64,000 bases of DNA from Duganella sp. SG902 (GTDB taxonomy: Bacteria > Pseudomonadota > Gammaproteobacteria > Burkholderiales > Burkholderiaceae_D), in assembly GCF_013376005.1 (NCBI RefSeq), contig NZ_JABMJK010000013.1, forward strand, positions 62,001 to 126,000. The letters are read 5' to 3'. The first letter of the stretch is position 1, and each line of letters opens with the position of its first letter. The translations under genes and the position numbers were made by a program. The notes below the pieces were generated by a model, which had not been told where the DNA came from, made no database searches, and was given only the letters and a program-made list of their open reading frames with translations. Positions 1 to 7,832 of this stretch are shown here, in pieces.

Positions 1-2
1 GC

Positions 3-764
3 CGCCCTCACCGTTCTCTCCCGAAGATTGTCGACCCGCTCAACGGTCGCAAGCGCCACATGACGCCAGACGAGGCGTGGCAACTGGCGGTGGACAAAGG
101 GTTCCAGGCTTCCGTGGTAACGGATGACGAGGCACGCCCGCTGTTCCGACCGCAGCAGCTGCGCACCGTTCGCCGCGCTGAAATCGAGTTGTTTGGCAAT
201 CGCTATTTCGCACGAAGCCTGGAAGAGTTCCACGGCGAACAACTGGCCATCGGCTATGACATACACGATGGATCTAAGGTGTGGGTGTACGACGCGGATG
301 GTCGCTTCATCTGCACCGCTGAGCATAACGCGAACGAACGGGCCTACATGCCGGCGTCGGCAGTCGACAAAGCACGCGACAAACGCGCGGCAGGCAGGGA
401 ACGGCGCCTGGAAACGAAGCTGGAGGAAGTGCAACTGGAGCGGCGCGGTGCGCCTGCGCTGGAGAACATGGAAAGCGTGCACATACCTGGCTTCATGAAC
501 ATCGACCGCGACCAACTGGCGCAACGCGCACGCGACCTTGTGTTTGCTTCACCAGCAGTGCATGCGGACGCAGAGATAGTCGAAGTAAGGGAAGTATCAG
601 TCGCTCCCGAGTGGGCAGCGCCAACCGAGCCGCAGCACCGTTATGCCGAATGGCTACGCATTTCAAAAATGGAGGAAGGAGAACTGAGCGAGCGTCAAAA
701 AAACTGGAGGCAGTCGTACACGGCCACCTCCGAGTTCCGAGTCTATAGCAAGAAAACAGCCTGA
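3..764 (+). CDS. Mu-type transposase (MuA-like), C-terminal part, cut by window edge
   Basis: The frame is open from the first bases, so the ATG at 60 is internal. The visible 253 residues begin with RPHRSLPK, the conserved stretch that follows the DDE catalytic core in Mu-type transposases. Next comes the Mu transposase C-terminal beta-barrel region (about residues 45-115), then a basic, charged tail of the kind that contacts MuB. MuA-type proteins bind the phage ends and catalyse integration and replicative transposition. The MuB-like gene follows after 48 bases, as in Mu. The DNA-binding and catalytic portions, the repressor region and the left phage end lie outside the window. Confidence 0.88.
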   Translation, partial: RPHRSLPKIVDPLNGRKRHMTPDEAWQLAVDKGFQASVVTDDEARPLFRPQQLRTVRRAEIELFGNRYFARSLEEFHGEQLAIGYDIHDGSKVWVYDADGRFICTAEHNANERAYMPASAVDKARDKRAAGRERRLETKLEEVQLERRGAPALENMESVHIPGFMNIDRDQLAQRARDLVFASPAVHADAEIVEVREVSVAPEWAAPTEPQHRYAEWLRISKMEEGELSERQKNWRQSYTATSEFRVYSKKTA

Positions 765-812
765 TAACCCGCGCTGCCGCCAGCAGCGCGAACACCAAGA
801 AAGCGTGAAATT

Positions 813-1553
813 ATGACAAACATCAATCCCATGGTCAATCGAGTAGCTCAAATCTCTAACTTGGACCTGATCGCCATCGCAGCCGACAAGCTGCTTAACC
901 GAGTAGACGGCCTGCCAGGCATGGGCGTGATTTACGGCGAGGCCGGCCGGGGTAAGACGTTCGCATGCTCCGCCCTGGCCAACCAGGCGCGCGGCTACTA
1001 CGTCCAGCTTAAGAGCGCCTGGAATCGTAAGGCGATGCTCGAAAAGATTCTGTTTGAGATGGGCATCAAGCCAATGTCGACCATCGCCGGCATGCTGGAT
1101 CAAATCTGCGAACAGTTGGCCGCCAGCCGGCGCCCCCTGATCATCGACGAGTTCGATTTTTGCCTGCGCTCCAACAGCATGGTCGAGTTGGTCCGCGACA
1201 TTTACGAAGGCAGTCAAGGAACGCTGATCCTGGTTGGCGAAGAAATGCTCCCCCACAACCTCAAGAAGTGGGAGCGTTTTCACAGTCGCGTGATGGCGTG
1301 GATTCCCGCAATGCCGGTCTCGGTCGATGATGCCGAGAAGCTGGCGCCGATCTACTGCCCTGGCATTGAAATCGCACCTGACTTGCTCACCCATATCGTC
1401 GCACAGGCGAATGGTTCGGTCCGCCGCGTCTGCGTGAATTTAACGCTGATTCATGAGCAAGCGAACCTCAACGCAGATACCAGCATGACGCTGAAAAGCT
1501 GGGGTGACCGGGAACTGTACACCGGCGAAGCGCCTAAACGCCGCGCTGCATAA
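813..1553 (+). CDS. MuB-like AAA ATPase, transposition target-selection protein
   Basis: This 246-residue protein has a Walker A motif GEAGRGKT at residues 42-49 and a Walker B motif LIIDEFDF at about 109-116, followed by a sensor-like LVGEE stretch. It lies directly after the MuA-like gene. MuB-type ATPases coat target DNA, deliver it to the transpososome and give target immunity. Mu MuB is about 312 residues, so this is the shorter form that lacks much of the extra N-terminal domain, as in many beta- and gammaproteobacterial Mu-like phages. Confidence 0.87.
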   Translation: MTNINPMVNRVAQISNLDLIAIAADKLLNRVDGLPGMGVIYGEAGRGKTFACSALANQARGYYVQLKSAWNRKAMLEKILFEMGIKPMSTIAGMLDQICEQLAASRRPLIIDEFDFCLRSNSMVELVRDIYEGSQGTLILVGEEMLPHNLKKWERFHSRVMAWIPAMPVSVDDAEKLAPIYCPGIEIAPDLLTHIVAQANGSVRRVCVNLTLIHEQANLNADTSMTLKSWGDRELYTGEAPKRRAA

Positions 1554-1567
1554 GGAACACGAAACAA

Positions 1568-2209
1568 ATGGCATCAACCTATAAAAAACGCGCACCGGCA
1601 CACGTAGAGATGACCGGTGGCAAAGGCTCCCGCCAACGAGCATGGGAGCAAGTCCGAAAATTTGGGATCAACAAAGGCTTCACCACAGAGCAGCTAAGCA
1701 TCAAAACGAACATCGAAGTCGGCACGCTGCACACTTACTTGCACGCCCTGCAGCTGGGTGGTTTTCTTGAGGCGAAAGATATTTCTACCGGCGCTGTCCC
1801 GCGCAAGTATGAATGGAAACTTGTACGTGATAACGGTGTTGAGGCACCACGCCTGACCAGGGACGGCAAGCCGCTGCAGCAAGGCATGGGGACCGAAGCC
1901 ATGTGGCGCTCCATGCGCATCATCGGTGAGTTTAACTATCGGGAGCTAGCCGCCCACGCCAGCGCTTCCGGGCAGGAGGTCAAGGACGGAACGGCCAAAG
2001 CTTACGTGATCATGCTGTACGCGGCGGGCTATCTCAGTCTGACGAAGCCTGCGAAGAACATGGTTAACGGTGCTGCCCGATATCGCCTTGCTCCAGGCAA
2101 GTACACCGGCCCGCGCCCGCCGATGATTCAGCGAACCAAGAGCGTCTACGACCCGAATCTCAACGAAGTGGTGTGGCAGCAGACGGAGAAGAACCATGAC
2201 GACCTCTGA
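1568..2209 (+). CDS. Early-region winged-helix-like protein, unknown role
   Basis: The protein has 213 residues and a good ribosome-binding site (AAGGAA, 1553-1558). The N-terminal half (about residues 20-70) reads like a winged helix: QLSIKTNIEVGTLHTYLHAL, then a beta-rich wing with GAVPRKYEW. A second similar unit (REL..HAS...VKDGTAKAYVIMLYAAGYL) follows at about 120-160. It overlaps the next gene by 14 bases. I do not recognise a named family. The position after MuB and the tandem helix-turn-helix shape suggest an early DNA-binding or regulatory protein. Confidence 0.6.
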   Translation: MASTYKKRAPAHVEMTGGKGSRQRAWEQVRKFGINKGFTTEQLSIKTNIEVGTLHTYLHALQLGGFLEAKDISTGAVPRKYEWKLVRDNGVEAPRLTRDGKPLQQGMGTEAMWRSMRIIGEFNYRELAAHASASGQEVKDGTAKAYVIMLYAAGYLSLTKPAKNMVNGAARYRLAPGKYTGPRPPMIQRTKSVYDPNLNEVVWQQTEKNHDDL

Positions 2210-2543
2210 TCCACGCTGGCTGAAACTGCTGCGCGACGAAGCGGACAAGACGAGCATTGGCCGCGCTGCGCTCCGCGTGGGCTACTCACGCACTGCCATC
2301 AGCCAGGCTCTCTCGGCAAAGTACCCCGGCGACATGGCTAAGTTAGAGCGAATGGTATTGAGCGCGCTCGAACTCCCGATGGCGGTCGCCTGCCCACATC
2401 TCAAGCTGAACTTGCCGACGACGATGTGTCATGACTTTTCGACGAAAGCGGCACCAACGCACAACCCACTGCACATGATGCACTGGCGCGCTTGCCAAAG
2501 CTGTCCGAACAAGAGCGAAGCCCGACCCACCAGCGAAGACTAA
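2196..2543 (+). CDS. HTH protein with C-terminal Cys/His cluster (paralogue 1)
   Basis: This small protein (115 residues) has a predicted helix-turn-helix (SIGRAALRVGYSRTAISQAL, residues 21-40). Its C-terminal half carries a CPHL...C...PTHNP...MHWRACQSC pattern, a plausible four-cysteine zinc site. The same pattern recurs in the next gene, so the two are tandem paralogues. The ATG overlaps the end of the preceding gene by 14 bases, suggesting coupled translation. The function is unknown; a small early regulator is the likeliest reading. Confidence 0.62.
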   Translation: MTTSDPRWLKLLRDEADKTSIGRAALRVGYSRTAISQALSAKYPGDMAKLERMVLSALELPMAVACPHLKLNLPTTMCHDFSTKAAPTHNPLHMMHWRACQSCPNKSEARPTSED

Positions 2544-2566
2544 GAGCAGCACGAAGGAAGCACCTG

Positions 2567-3166
2567 ATGAAGATTTGCGAGTACATGAAGGAAGCCTGGT
2601 TCGCTTCTCTGACCCGAGAAGTCCAGGCCAGCAACAAGACGCGCGTAGCAGAAAAGATGGGCGTCAGTCGCTCAACGCTGTCGGCAGTATTTAACGGCAT
2701 CGGGGAGTACGGGAAGGGAACCGCAGGAACAGAAAAATTTGCGCGCTTGTTCCTCGGCGCATTCGGTGGACTGCCTTGTCCGTATTTGGGCGAAGGAGTG
2801 TCGGCGCAATACTGTGAGGAGATATCCCAGGGCAAACCACCGACGCACAACCCGGCAGCGATGCGCCACTGGCAAGCGTGTCAACAGTGCGAGTACATGC
2901 CGAAGCAGTCAACGGAAAAACAGAGCAAGTCGAGCAAGCGCATGAAGACGGTGCAGGCGACTGTCGACACCGTAACCCTGGCACTGCCAGAAGTCGGCGC
3001 ACCGCAACCGACGCCCGCGCCAGTCTTATGTCCAGATAACGACGACGTTGACCCGCGCGATGGCACTGCTCTACAGATGCAGCTGGACGGTCTACCACCC
3101 GTCGACCTGACCTGCATTGCAGCTACCGAAAATGACGAACCAACTAACCAGGAGAAAAGATTATGA
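2567..3166 (+). CDS. HTH protein with Cys/His cluster and long tail (paralogue 2)
   Basis: I chose the ATG at 2567 because AAGGAAG (2554-2560) stands at the right distance before it; an upstream in-frame ATG overlaps the previous gene with no such site. The protein has about 199 residues. The HTH (TRVAEKMGVSRSTLSAVFNG) is at about residues 25-44. The motif CPYL...YC...PTHNP...RHWQACQQC matches the preceding paralogue. A C-terminal extension of about 80 residues, rich in polar residues and proline, is unique to this copy. The stop overlaps the next start (ATGA). Function unknown. Confidence 0.62.
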   Translation: MKICEYMKEAWFASLTREVQASNKTRVAEKMGVSRSTLSAVFNGIGEYGKGTAGTEKFARLFLGAFGGLPCPYLGEGVSAQYCEEISQGKPPTHNPAAMRHWQACQQCEYMPKQSTEKQSKSSKRMKTVQATVDTVTLALPEVGAPQPTPAPVLCPDNDDVDPRDGTALQMQLDGLPPVDLTCIAATENDEPTNQEKRL

Positions 3167-3381
3167 AGCGGTGGCTGTTGAAGCTGGAGGCGGCTTATCT
3201 CGCTTGGCAACTGCGACGGCTGGAGGTGGTGCGGCGCCGCACCTTGGCCGAGTTCATGGCGGCGGTCGACGAAGGCCGGCGTGGCGCCCAGGACTTGTTT
3301 TTTCAGCGTGGCGCCTACGTGGCGGAACGCAAAGCGACTTTAGAAGCACAACTACGAACCGTTAAAAAGGAAATTGCGTGA
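3163..3381 (+). CDS. Small helical protein, unknown
   Basis: The 72-residue product is highly charged and almost wholly helical by inspection, with many Arg and Glu and a coiled-coil-like spacing. The start ATG overlaps the previous stop and has a strong site (AGGAGAAA) before it. The stop overlaps the next GTG start. I do not recognise a family. Confidence 0.5.
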   Translation: MKRWLLKLEAAYLAWQLRRLEVVRRRTLAEFMAAVDEGRRGAQDLFFQRGAYVAERKATLEAQLRTVKKEIA

Positions 3382-4178
3382 ATAACTATCTTGAAAAAAT
3401 CTTTGACTTGCTCCGCAAGCGTCCTGGCCTGAGCGCCGTGCAGCTCAGCGACCTGCTGGACATTGATCTGGAAGTCGTTGAGAACACCTTGGTCATGGCG
3501 CTTCGTGATCAACGACTGAGCTTTGTGGAGACGCCAGGTGGTAACGGCCTTACGTTGAAGAAGTACAGCCTGCCGATCAAGACGCTTGGATGGGACGCAC
3601 CGCCCGCGAACACGCAAACGCAGATCGACGTGCCAGTTAAACGCCGCGAGGCCACAGGTGCCGCCATAGTTGCTAGCACCACTCCGGTCGACAGCCGCAG
3701 CAAGGTTCAGATGGCAATCGACCATCTGGAAAAGCATGGTCCATCGACGCGGGACACGCTGAAGGTCGCCATGGGCTTGACCCAGCGTTACGCGGTTCCA
3801 CAACTGCTCAAGTCGGCCATCAAAAGCGGGAAGATCGTATTTAACGACGATATCTACAGCATCGGCATCAAGGAGTCCGCGCCAACGGCACCACGCCGCC
3901 AGAGCGCGGCTGCAACGGCATCGAAGCCGGATAAGACACTCGTAGCCTCGCACACTGAAGCAACGCCCTCCGCTTCGGACGACGACGCTCTCACCATTGG
4001 CCTGCTGCGTGGCCGGCTTCGCCCCAACGAGTTCATCGGATATCTCAAAGGCCGTGCGTTGGAACTGCTTCTCGACGCCGACCGCAGCGGTCGCGCAGAT
4101 GACTATAAACGGGCAGGCCACTACACCGCGCTGATCGTCGCTGAGTGCGCCACCGCTCCAGCAAACAACAGTATTTAA
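3378..4178 (+). CDS. Protein with two winged-helix-like domains, unknown role
   Basis: Translation starts at GTG (3378), overlapping the previous stop; AAAGGAAA lies just before it. Residues 1-60 look like a winged helix (LLRKRPGLSAVQLSDLLDID). A second, similar unit lies at about residues 112-165 (MAIDHLEKHGPSTRDTLKVA). A low-complexity linker (Ala, Thr, Pro) and a helical C-terminus follow. It is probably a phage DNA-binding protein of the early operon. I cannot name its family. Confidence 0.6.
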   Translation: MNNYLEKIFDLLRKRPGLSAVQLSDLLDIDLEVVENTLVMALRDQRLSFVETPGGNGLTLKKYSLPIKTLGWDAPPANTQTQIDVPVKRREATGAAIVASTTPVDSRSKVQMAIDHLEKHGPSTRDTLKVAMGLTQRYAVPQLLKSAIKSGKIVFNDDIYSIGIKESAPTAPRRQSAAATASKPDKTLVASHTEATPSASDDDALTIGLLRGRLRPNEFIGYLKGRALELLLDADRSGRADDYKRAGHYTALIVAECATAPANNSI

Positions 4179-4206
4179 CGCTCTATTAACACCACGAAAG
4201 GCAACT

Positions 4207-4839
4207 ATGACCGCAGTAATCCAGAACAACGAAACCATCCCAGCGGGCTACAAGCGCGATGCGCAAGGCCGCCTGGTGCCGGAGTCGATGATCCGTCCGA
4301 TTGACCTGGCGCGCGACAACCTGGTGCAGGAAATCGTTACCACCGCAAATGACCTGGCAGCACAAATCGCAGCGGTCAAGGCGCGCTTCTTCCGCGATAT
4401 CGCAGCGTTCGTCCAGCTGAGCGTCGAGCAATACGAAGTCAAGGTCGGCGGCGAGAAAGGCAACGTCACCCTGGTGTCGTTTGATGGCCGCTACAAAGTA
4501 ATCCGCGCCATCCAGGAAACTCTGGTGTTCGACGAACGCCTGCAGGCGGCGAAAGCCTTGATCGACTCCTGCCTGCAACGCTGGAGCGAAGGCGCGCAGC
4601 CAGAAATCCAAGTTCTGATCAACGACGCCTTCCAGGTCGATAACGCCGGCAAGATTAACACCGGCCGCGTGCTGGGCCTGCGCCGCCTGGCCATCCAGGA
4701 CGACGAATGGCAGCGCGCGATGACCGCGATTGGCGAGGCGCTGCAAGTCGCTGGCAGCAAGTCTTACGTTCGCATCTACGAACGCGTCGGAGAGTCGGAC
4801 AAATACCGCCCGATCAGCCTCGATATGGCGGCGGTTTAA
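4207..4839 (+). CDS. DUF3164 family protein
   Basis: The 210-residue protein starts with PAGYKRDAQGRLVPESMI and continues with a long helical body containing VSFDGRYKVI. I recognise this as DUF3164, a family typical of the early region of Mu-like prophages and often misnamed a sulfate transporter. No transmembrane segment is visible, so a transporter role is unlikely. Its function in the phage is unknown. It lies between the winged-helix gene and another small early gene. Confidence 0.78.
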   Translation: MTAVIQNNETIPAGYKRDAQGRLVPESMIRPIDLARDNLVQEIVTTANDLAAQIAAVKARFFRDIAAFVQLSVEQYEVKVGGEKGNVTLVSFDGRYKVIRAIQETLVFDERLQAAKALIDSCLQRWSEGAQPEIQVLINDAFQVDNAGKINTGRVLGLRRLAIQDDEWQRAMTAIGEALQVAGSKSYVRIYERVGESDKYRPISLDMAAV

Positions 4840-4841
4840 TC

Positions 4842-5117
4842 ATGGCGACCCGCGCACGCAAACCATCTGCTCCACAGTGCGTCGTCCGCATCGACTACAA
4901 CGATTACCTGCTACCGCTGGCGAAAGGTATGCAACTAGTGGCGTTGATGCAGGAGGCCCGGAAGTGCGAGACCAGCTACACCGGGAACGGTCTGAATAAG
5001 TCCGTTTTGACCAGCTGCGAGCGTATTCACACGGAGATGGAAGTGGTGGACCCTCGCGAGGTAAGAGCTAGGCCGGAGCCAAAGCCAGACGACCTGGATG
5101 ATCACGAACAGTTCTAA
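4842..5117 (+). CDS. Small early protein, unknown
   Basis: The ATG at 4842 lies 2 bases after the DUF3164 stop, giving 91 residues. The longer frame starting inside the previous gene is unlikely. The body (VVRIDYNDYLLPLAKGMQLV) reads as a beta strand plus helix unit, followed by an acidic tail. No family recognised. The tight spacing supports cotranslation with DUF3164. Confidence 0.55.
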   Translation: MATRARKPSAPQCVVRIDYNDYLLPLAKGMQLVALMQEARKCETSYTGNGLNKSVLTSCERIHTEMEVVDPREVRARPEPKPDDLDDHEQF

Positions 5118-5130
5118 CTCCAATGCGAAA

Positions 5131-5168
5131 CCGGGCGATAGCCCGGTCTGCCAGGCGTGGTTGCCTGG
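5131..5168 (+). other. Two adjacent perfect hairpins
   Basis: CCGGGC-GATA-GCCCGG (5131-5146) and CCAGGC-GTGGTT-GCCTGG (5151-5168) stand one after the other in the gap after the gene ending at 5117. Neither is followed by a T tract, so they are not typical terminators. They could be RNA-processing or stability elements within the early transcript. Confidence 0.45.
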
Positions 5169-5192
5169 TACTGAAGAGCAGCCAAGGAAAAA

Positions 5193-5288
5193 ATGGACAA
5201 AGAAACAGCAATCAATAAAGTCCGCGCGTATGCGGCAACCGCCTGCGAAAGCGGGCCAAACAAGGCCGCCACCGGCGCGCTTGCCTGA
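5193..5288 (+). CDS. Possible 31-residue microprotein
   Basis: The ATG at 5193 follows a purine-rich AAGGAAAAA (5184-5192) and opens a 31-codon frame ending in TGA at 5286-5288, 9 bases before the next gene. The peptide begins MDKETAINKVRAYAATA, which looks like an amphipathic helix. It fills an otherwise unexplained gap. A competing frame (5098-5295) overlaps the previous gene and is compositionally poor. Confidence 0.33.
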   Translation: MDKETAINKVRAYAATACESGPNKAATGALA

Positions 5289-5297
5289 GAGGTAGCC

Positions 5298-5549
5298 ATG
5301 AGCGTACTTCAATACAAGCCTGCGGCACCCACAGCGGACAAATTTTCTGCTGGCCTCGCAACTGGCAAGTACCAAATACAGGATGGCGATTTGTACAAAC
5401 GCTGCAGCGGATGCCAGGACTACTGGCCGGCTGACACTGAGTTCTTCTTTGCGAAAAAGGACGGTGACGGCATCGATAACACCTGTAGGGCCTGCTACAT
5501 GGAGCGCCGATATCCAAACGGCCGTCAGGAGGCATCATGCAAAAAGTAA
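5298..5549 (+). CDS. Small zinc-ribbon-like protein
   Basis: The product has 83 residues. Two CxxC pairs (CSGC at about residues 36-39 and CRAC at about 63-66) flank a sequence with YWPADTEFFFAKK, a layout typical of small zinc-binding phage proteins. A good site (GAGAGGTAG) precedes the ATG. The end overlaps the gemA start by 13 bases, so it probably belongs to the same early operon. Function unknown. Confidence 0.6.
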   Translation: MSVLQYKPAAPTADKFSAGLATGKYQIQDGDLYKRCSGCQDYWPADTEFFFAKKDGDGIDNTCRACYMERRYPNGRQEASCKK

Positions 5550-5968
5550 ATACCGAGCTGACCCGGAAGTCCGAGCTGGCAATGATCCACGTCGCCAAGA
5601 AATTCCTCTCGCTTGAGGACGACGTCTACCGTAGCGTTTTGCTGAAAATTACCGGGAGGGACAGTTCAGCGCAGCTTGATGCGGCGGGCAGGAAAGCCCT
5701 GATAGCCCACTTTAAATCGCTAGGCTTCAAGGTTGTTGCAAAGCGGGCAGATCGCGGTCGCCCAGCTGGTGCAGGTAATCGGGCAGACTACATCGAAAAG
5801 ATCGAGGCGCAATTGGCGGAAGCCAAGCGGCCCTGGTCCTATGCTGATTCGATGGCGAAGCGGATATGCAAAATCGATCGAATAGAGTTCTGCGAGCCAG
5901 AACACTTGGCGAAGGTCATCGCTGCGCTGAGCTACGATGCAAAGCGTCATGGACGGAGGGAACGATGA
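5537..5968 (+). CDS. gemA: GemA-like regulatory protein (Mu gp16, DUF1018)
   Basis: The 143-residue protein contains IHVAKKFLSLEDDVYRSVL near its N-terminus and a GRP.. linker followed by a helical end, the pattern of the GemA/DUF1018 family. In Mu, GemA modulates host gene expression and DNA supercoiling. The gene lies immediately before mor, as in Mu, and the two overlap by an ATGA, indicating coupled translation. Confidence 0.83.
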   Translation: MQKVNTELTRKSELAMIHVAKKFLSLEDDVYRSVLLKITGRDSSAQLDAAGRKALIAHFKSLGFKVVAKRADRGRPAGAGNRADYIEKIEAQLAEAKRPWSYADSMAKRICKIDRIEFCEPEHLAKVIAALSYDAKRHGRRER

Positions 5969-6378
5969 CTTCGGTATTACACCCAGACCAGATCGCATTG
6001 ACGGATCTGCCTCACCAGGTGCGGCATATCGCTGCAATCGTGGGGCTATCGGCCGCGCTGAAATTGGTACAAAATTATGGCGGTGTGCGCTTGTATGTTC
6101 CGGTGACGATGAGACCGGATCACATCCTTGCCCGAATGATCGGATTCGATGAAGCATGTAAGCTTTCGGCAGAATTCGGCGGAATGGACCACTTTGATAT
6201 ACCGCGCGCTGCTGGCGCCATACGCTTGGTACGAAACAGAGAAATTGTTTATAAGTTCGTAAAGGGAAAGACGCTCCGTCAACTCGCACTGGAATATGTC
6301 CTGACGGAGCGTGCAATTCAGAAAATACTTTCTGAGGCCGGCGCATCAATCGATGATCGGCAGGTTTCACTTTTCTAA
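5965..6378 (+). CDS. mor: Mor/C-type transcription activator
   Basis: I start at the ATG overlapping the gemA stop, giving 137 residues; the longer open frame runs back into gemA. It has the N-terminal dimerisation region with GGVRLYVPV and the C-terminal HTH LRQLALEYVLTERAIQKIL (about residues 107-125) of the Mor family. Mor activates the Mu middle promoter, and its relative C activates late promoters. No second C-like gene is visible here, so this protein may drive late transcription alone. Confidence 0.85.
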   Translation: MTSVLHPDQIALTDLPHQVRHIAAIVGLSAALKLVQNYGGVRLYVPVTMRPDHILARMIGFDEACKLSAEFGGMDHFDIPRAAGAIRLVRNREIVYKFVKGKTLRQLALEYVLTERAIQKILSEAGASIDDRQVSLF

Positions 6379-6394
6379 GCTGATTGGCCGGGAG

Positions 6395-7210
6395 TCATTC
6401 CTGGCCGTCAGCGCCTACGGCCTTCAGATAGTTTACAAACGCGCTGCATGAAATCAAAAAGAACTTAGCTTCTACATATTCTAAGCTTGGGGTCTTTTTC
6501 ATGGAGTGGCGGATACCGTCTTCGCTATCGGAACTCCACCCGTAGATTTTTCTAAAACCGTCCAGCAGAGCGGGATTGTAAAGTGGGCGTTTTTTTAAGC
6601 CTTTTAATGCATCGTCCAAAGTTCCTTTTTCACTTCCATTCAGCGTCTTCCCCATCGCTTCAACTGCAGAAATCGATTCCTTAATCGAATTGCGGTAATC
6701 AGGATTTGCTCGGTCAGAAAGCAGTGTTAGCGCGTTCTTGATGTGTTGGCTAGATGAACTAAATCTGCCGCCAGTGTTGGCAGCAAGCTCGACTGCGGCA
6801 ATTTCAACGGCGTCAGTAATTTGTACTATCTGCCCTTGTACGGAGCGATAGGCCGCCTGCTCTTGCTCAAGTATCGCGTTGACGAGTTGTTCGGAGAGGA
6901 TATCTTCGCCTATTAACAGCTCTAAGTGGTCATACACGACGTACCACTCGCTAGTAAGAAAACGTTCGCGGATCTTTGCGACTGTGTATCGCCAATCGGT
7001 GCGAAAGTCCGAGACTATGACGCCTCTGGTATCCAAAGGCTCCTTGTAGAGATGAAACCAGAGGTGGAATGTTATCTTCTCTAATTTGTCCGGCGTCATG
7101 ACGCGATCAAATAGATTCCAAAGTTTATTGCGAAGCCCTTCTGGCATGGACTCCGGAACCATAGCGAGCGGTACCTTTTTGTAGCCATTTCTTTCGCTGA
7201 ATGTAGCCAT
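6395..7210 (-). CDS. AbiJ-NTD4-like abortive-infection protein (cargo gene)
   Basis: The gene runs opposite to the phage operons, between mor and the lysis genes. I chose the ATG at 7210 (MATFSERNGYK, 271 residues); the longer frame needs a TTG. The N-terminus (FSERNGYKKV...MPEGLRNKLWNLF) matches the AbiJ N-terminal domain 4 pattern. The C-terminal half is helical (NSIKESISAVEAMGKTLNGS ... DDALKGL), like HEPN-type C-terminal domains of abortive-infection proteins. Base composition is visibly AT-richer than its neighbours. The likely role is defence against other phages; this is inferred from the domain only. Confidence 0.66.
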   Translation of the reverse strand: MATFSERNGYKKVPLAMVPESMPEGLRNKLWNLFDRVMTPDKLEKITFHLWFHLYKEPLDTRGVIVSDFRTDWRYTVAKIRERFLTSEWYVVYDHLELLIGEDILSEQLVNAILEQEQAAYRSVQGQIVQITDAVEIAAVELAANTGGRFSSSSQHIKNALTLLSDRANPDYRNSIKESISAVEAMGKTLNGSEKGTLDDALKGLKKRPLYNPALLDGFRKIYGWSSDSEDGIRHSMKKTPSLEYVEAKFFLISCSAFVNYLKAVGADGQE

Positions 7211-7318
7211 CAAATATTCTTTCAAGAGTAATTGGGACTCCGCTACCGGAGACAATATGATGATTACTCACCACGTGTCCTCATTCTAGCCTCACTTCTT
7301 CCGCCGGAACCAACTCAA

Positions 7319-7354
7319 CCTTATTTCCCGCTTCGCGCGCGCGTAAGCTGCGAA
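7319..7354 (+). promoter_or_regulatory. Candidate late-promoter element, copy 1 (before lysis genes)
   Basis: The stretch CCTTAT then CGCGCGCGTAAGCTGCG, about 45 bases before the holin-like gene, is shared with copies near 17413 and 26301. The three stand before the lysis, head and late-tail blocks, comparable to where Mu has Plys, PI and PP. Assignment as a promoter or activator site is inference. Confidence 0.45.
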
Positions 7355-7399
7355 CGTGTTTTCCGTTACACGTTCCCTTTACTTAACGCTAGGAGCGCC

Positions 7400-7831
7400 A
7401 TGAAATTCCTCCCTTGGTTTTGCCTCTGCCTGACCGCCGGTCTGGCCTGGTATTTCCGCAACGCCATCGCCGCCGTGCCTGGCTTCATCACCGACCGTCT
7501 GCCGCGCATGTTTGAATGGCTGCTCGTGGCGGTTGTTACCTGCGCGCTGGCCTTCCTGCTGGCGCCACAGCAGTTGCCCGTCAGCGTCTACAAAATTAGC
7601 CTGATCGCCATCGCTGGCTGCATGGGCTACTGGCTCGACCGCAGCCTGTTCCCGTACGCCCGCCCTGACGCGTTCATCGGCAGCGAAGTCGAGCGCGAAT
7701 CCGGCGTCGATGAAGCGCTGTGTTTTGAGTTGGACTACCAACCGCCGAACGATCTGCTGTTCTGCGTCTCCATGATTCGCCGTGCTGTCATCGTCGCCGC
7801 TGCAATGATCGCAGTTGGCCTGGGCGCCTAA
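7400..7831 (+). CDS. Holin-like membrane protein
   Basis: The ATG at 7400 has AGGAG at 7391; the longer upstream frame is unlikely. The 143 residues contain about four hydrophobic segments (1-20, 40-56, 63-80, 125-143) with short loops. It lies 1 base before the endolysin gene and opens the lysis block. Holins permeabilise the inner membrane at a set time so that the muralytic enzyme can act. Family membership rests on position and topology more than on a sequence motif. Confidence 0.62.
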   Translation: MKFLPWFCLCLTAGLAWYFRNAIAAVPGFITDRLPRMFEWLLVAVVTCALAFLLAPQQLPVSVYKISLIAIAGCMGYWLDRSLFPYARPDAFIGSEVERESGVDEALCFELDYQPPNDLLFCVSMIRRAVIVAAAMIAVGLGA

Positions 7832-7832
7832 C

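Noticed and set aside
5098-5295. 65-residue frame overlapping the gene that ends at 5117
   Set aside because: It begins inside the previous gene, runs through both hairpins and has a basic, low-complexity product. The 31-codon frame at 5193 fits the ribosome-binding site better.
6386-6406. Hairpin GGCCGGGA/TCCTGGCC as terminator between mor and the AbiJ-like gene
   Set aside because: It has an imperfect stem, no T tract on either strand, and overlaps the minus-strand stop codon; too weak to call.
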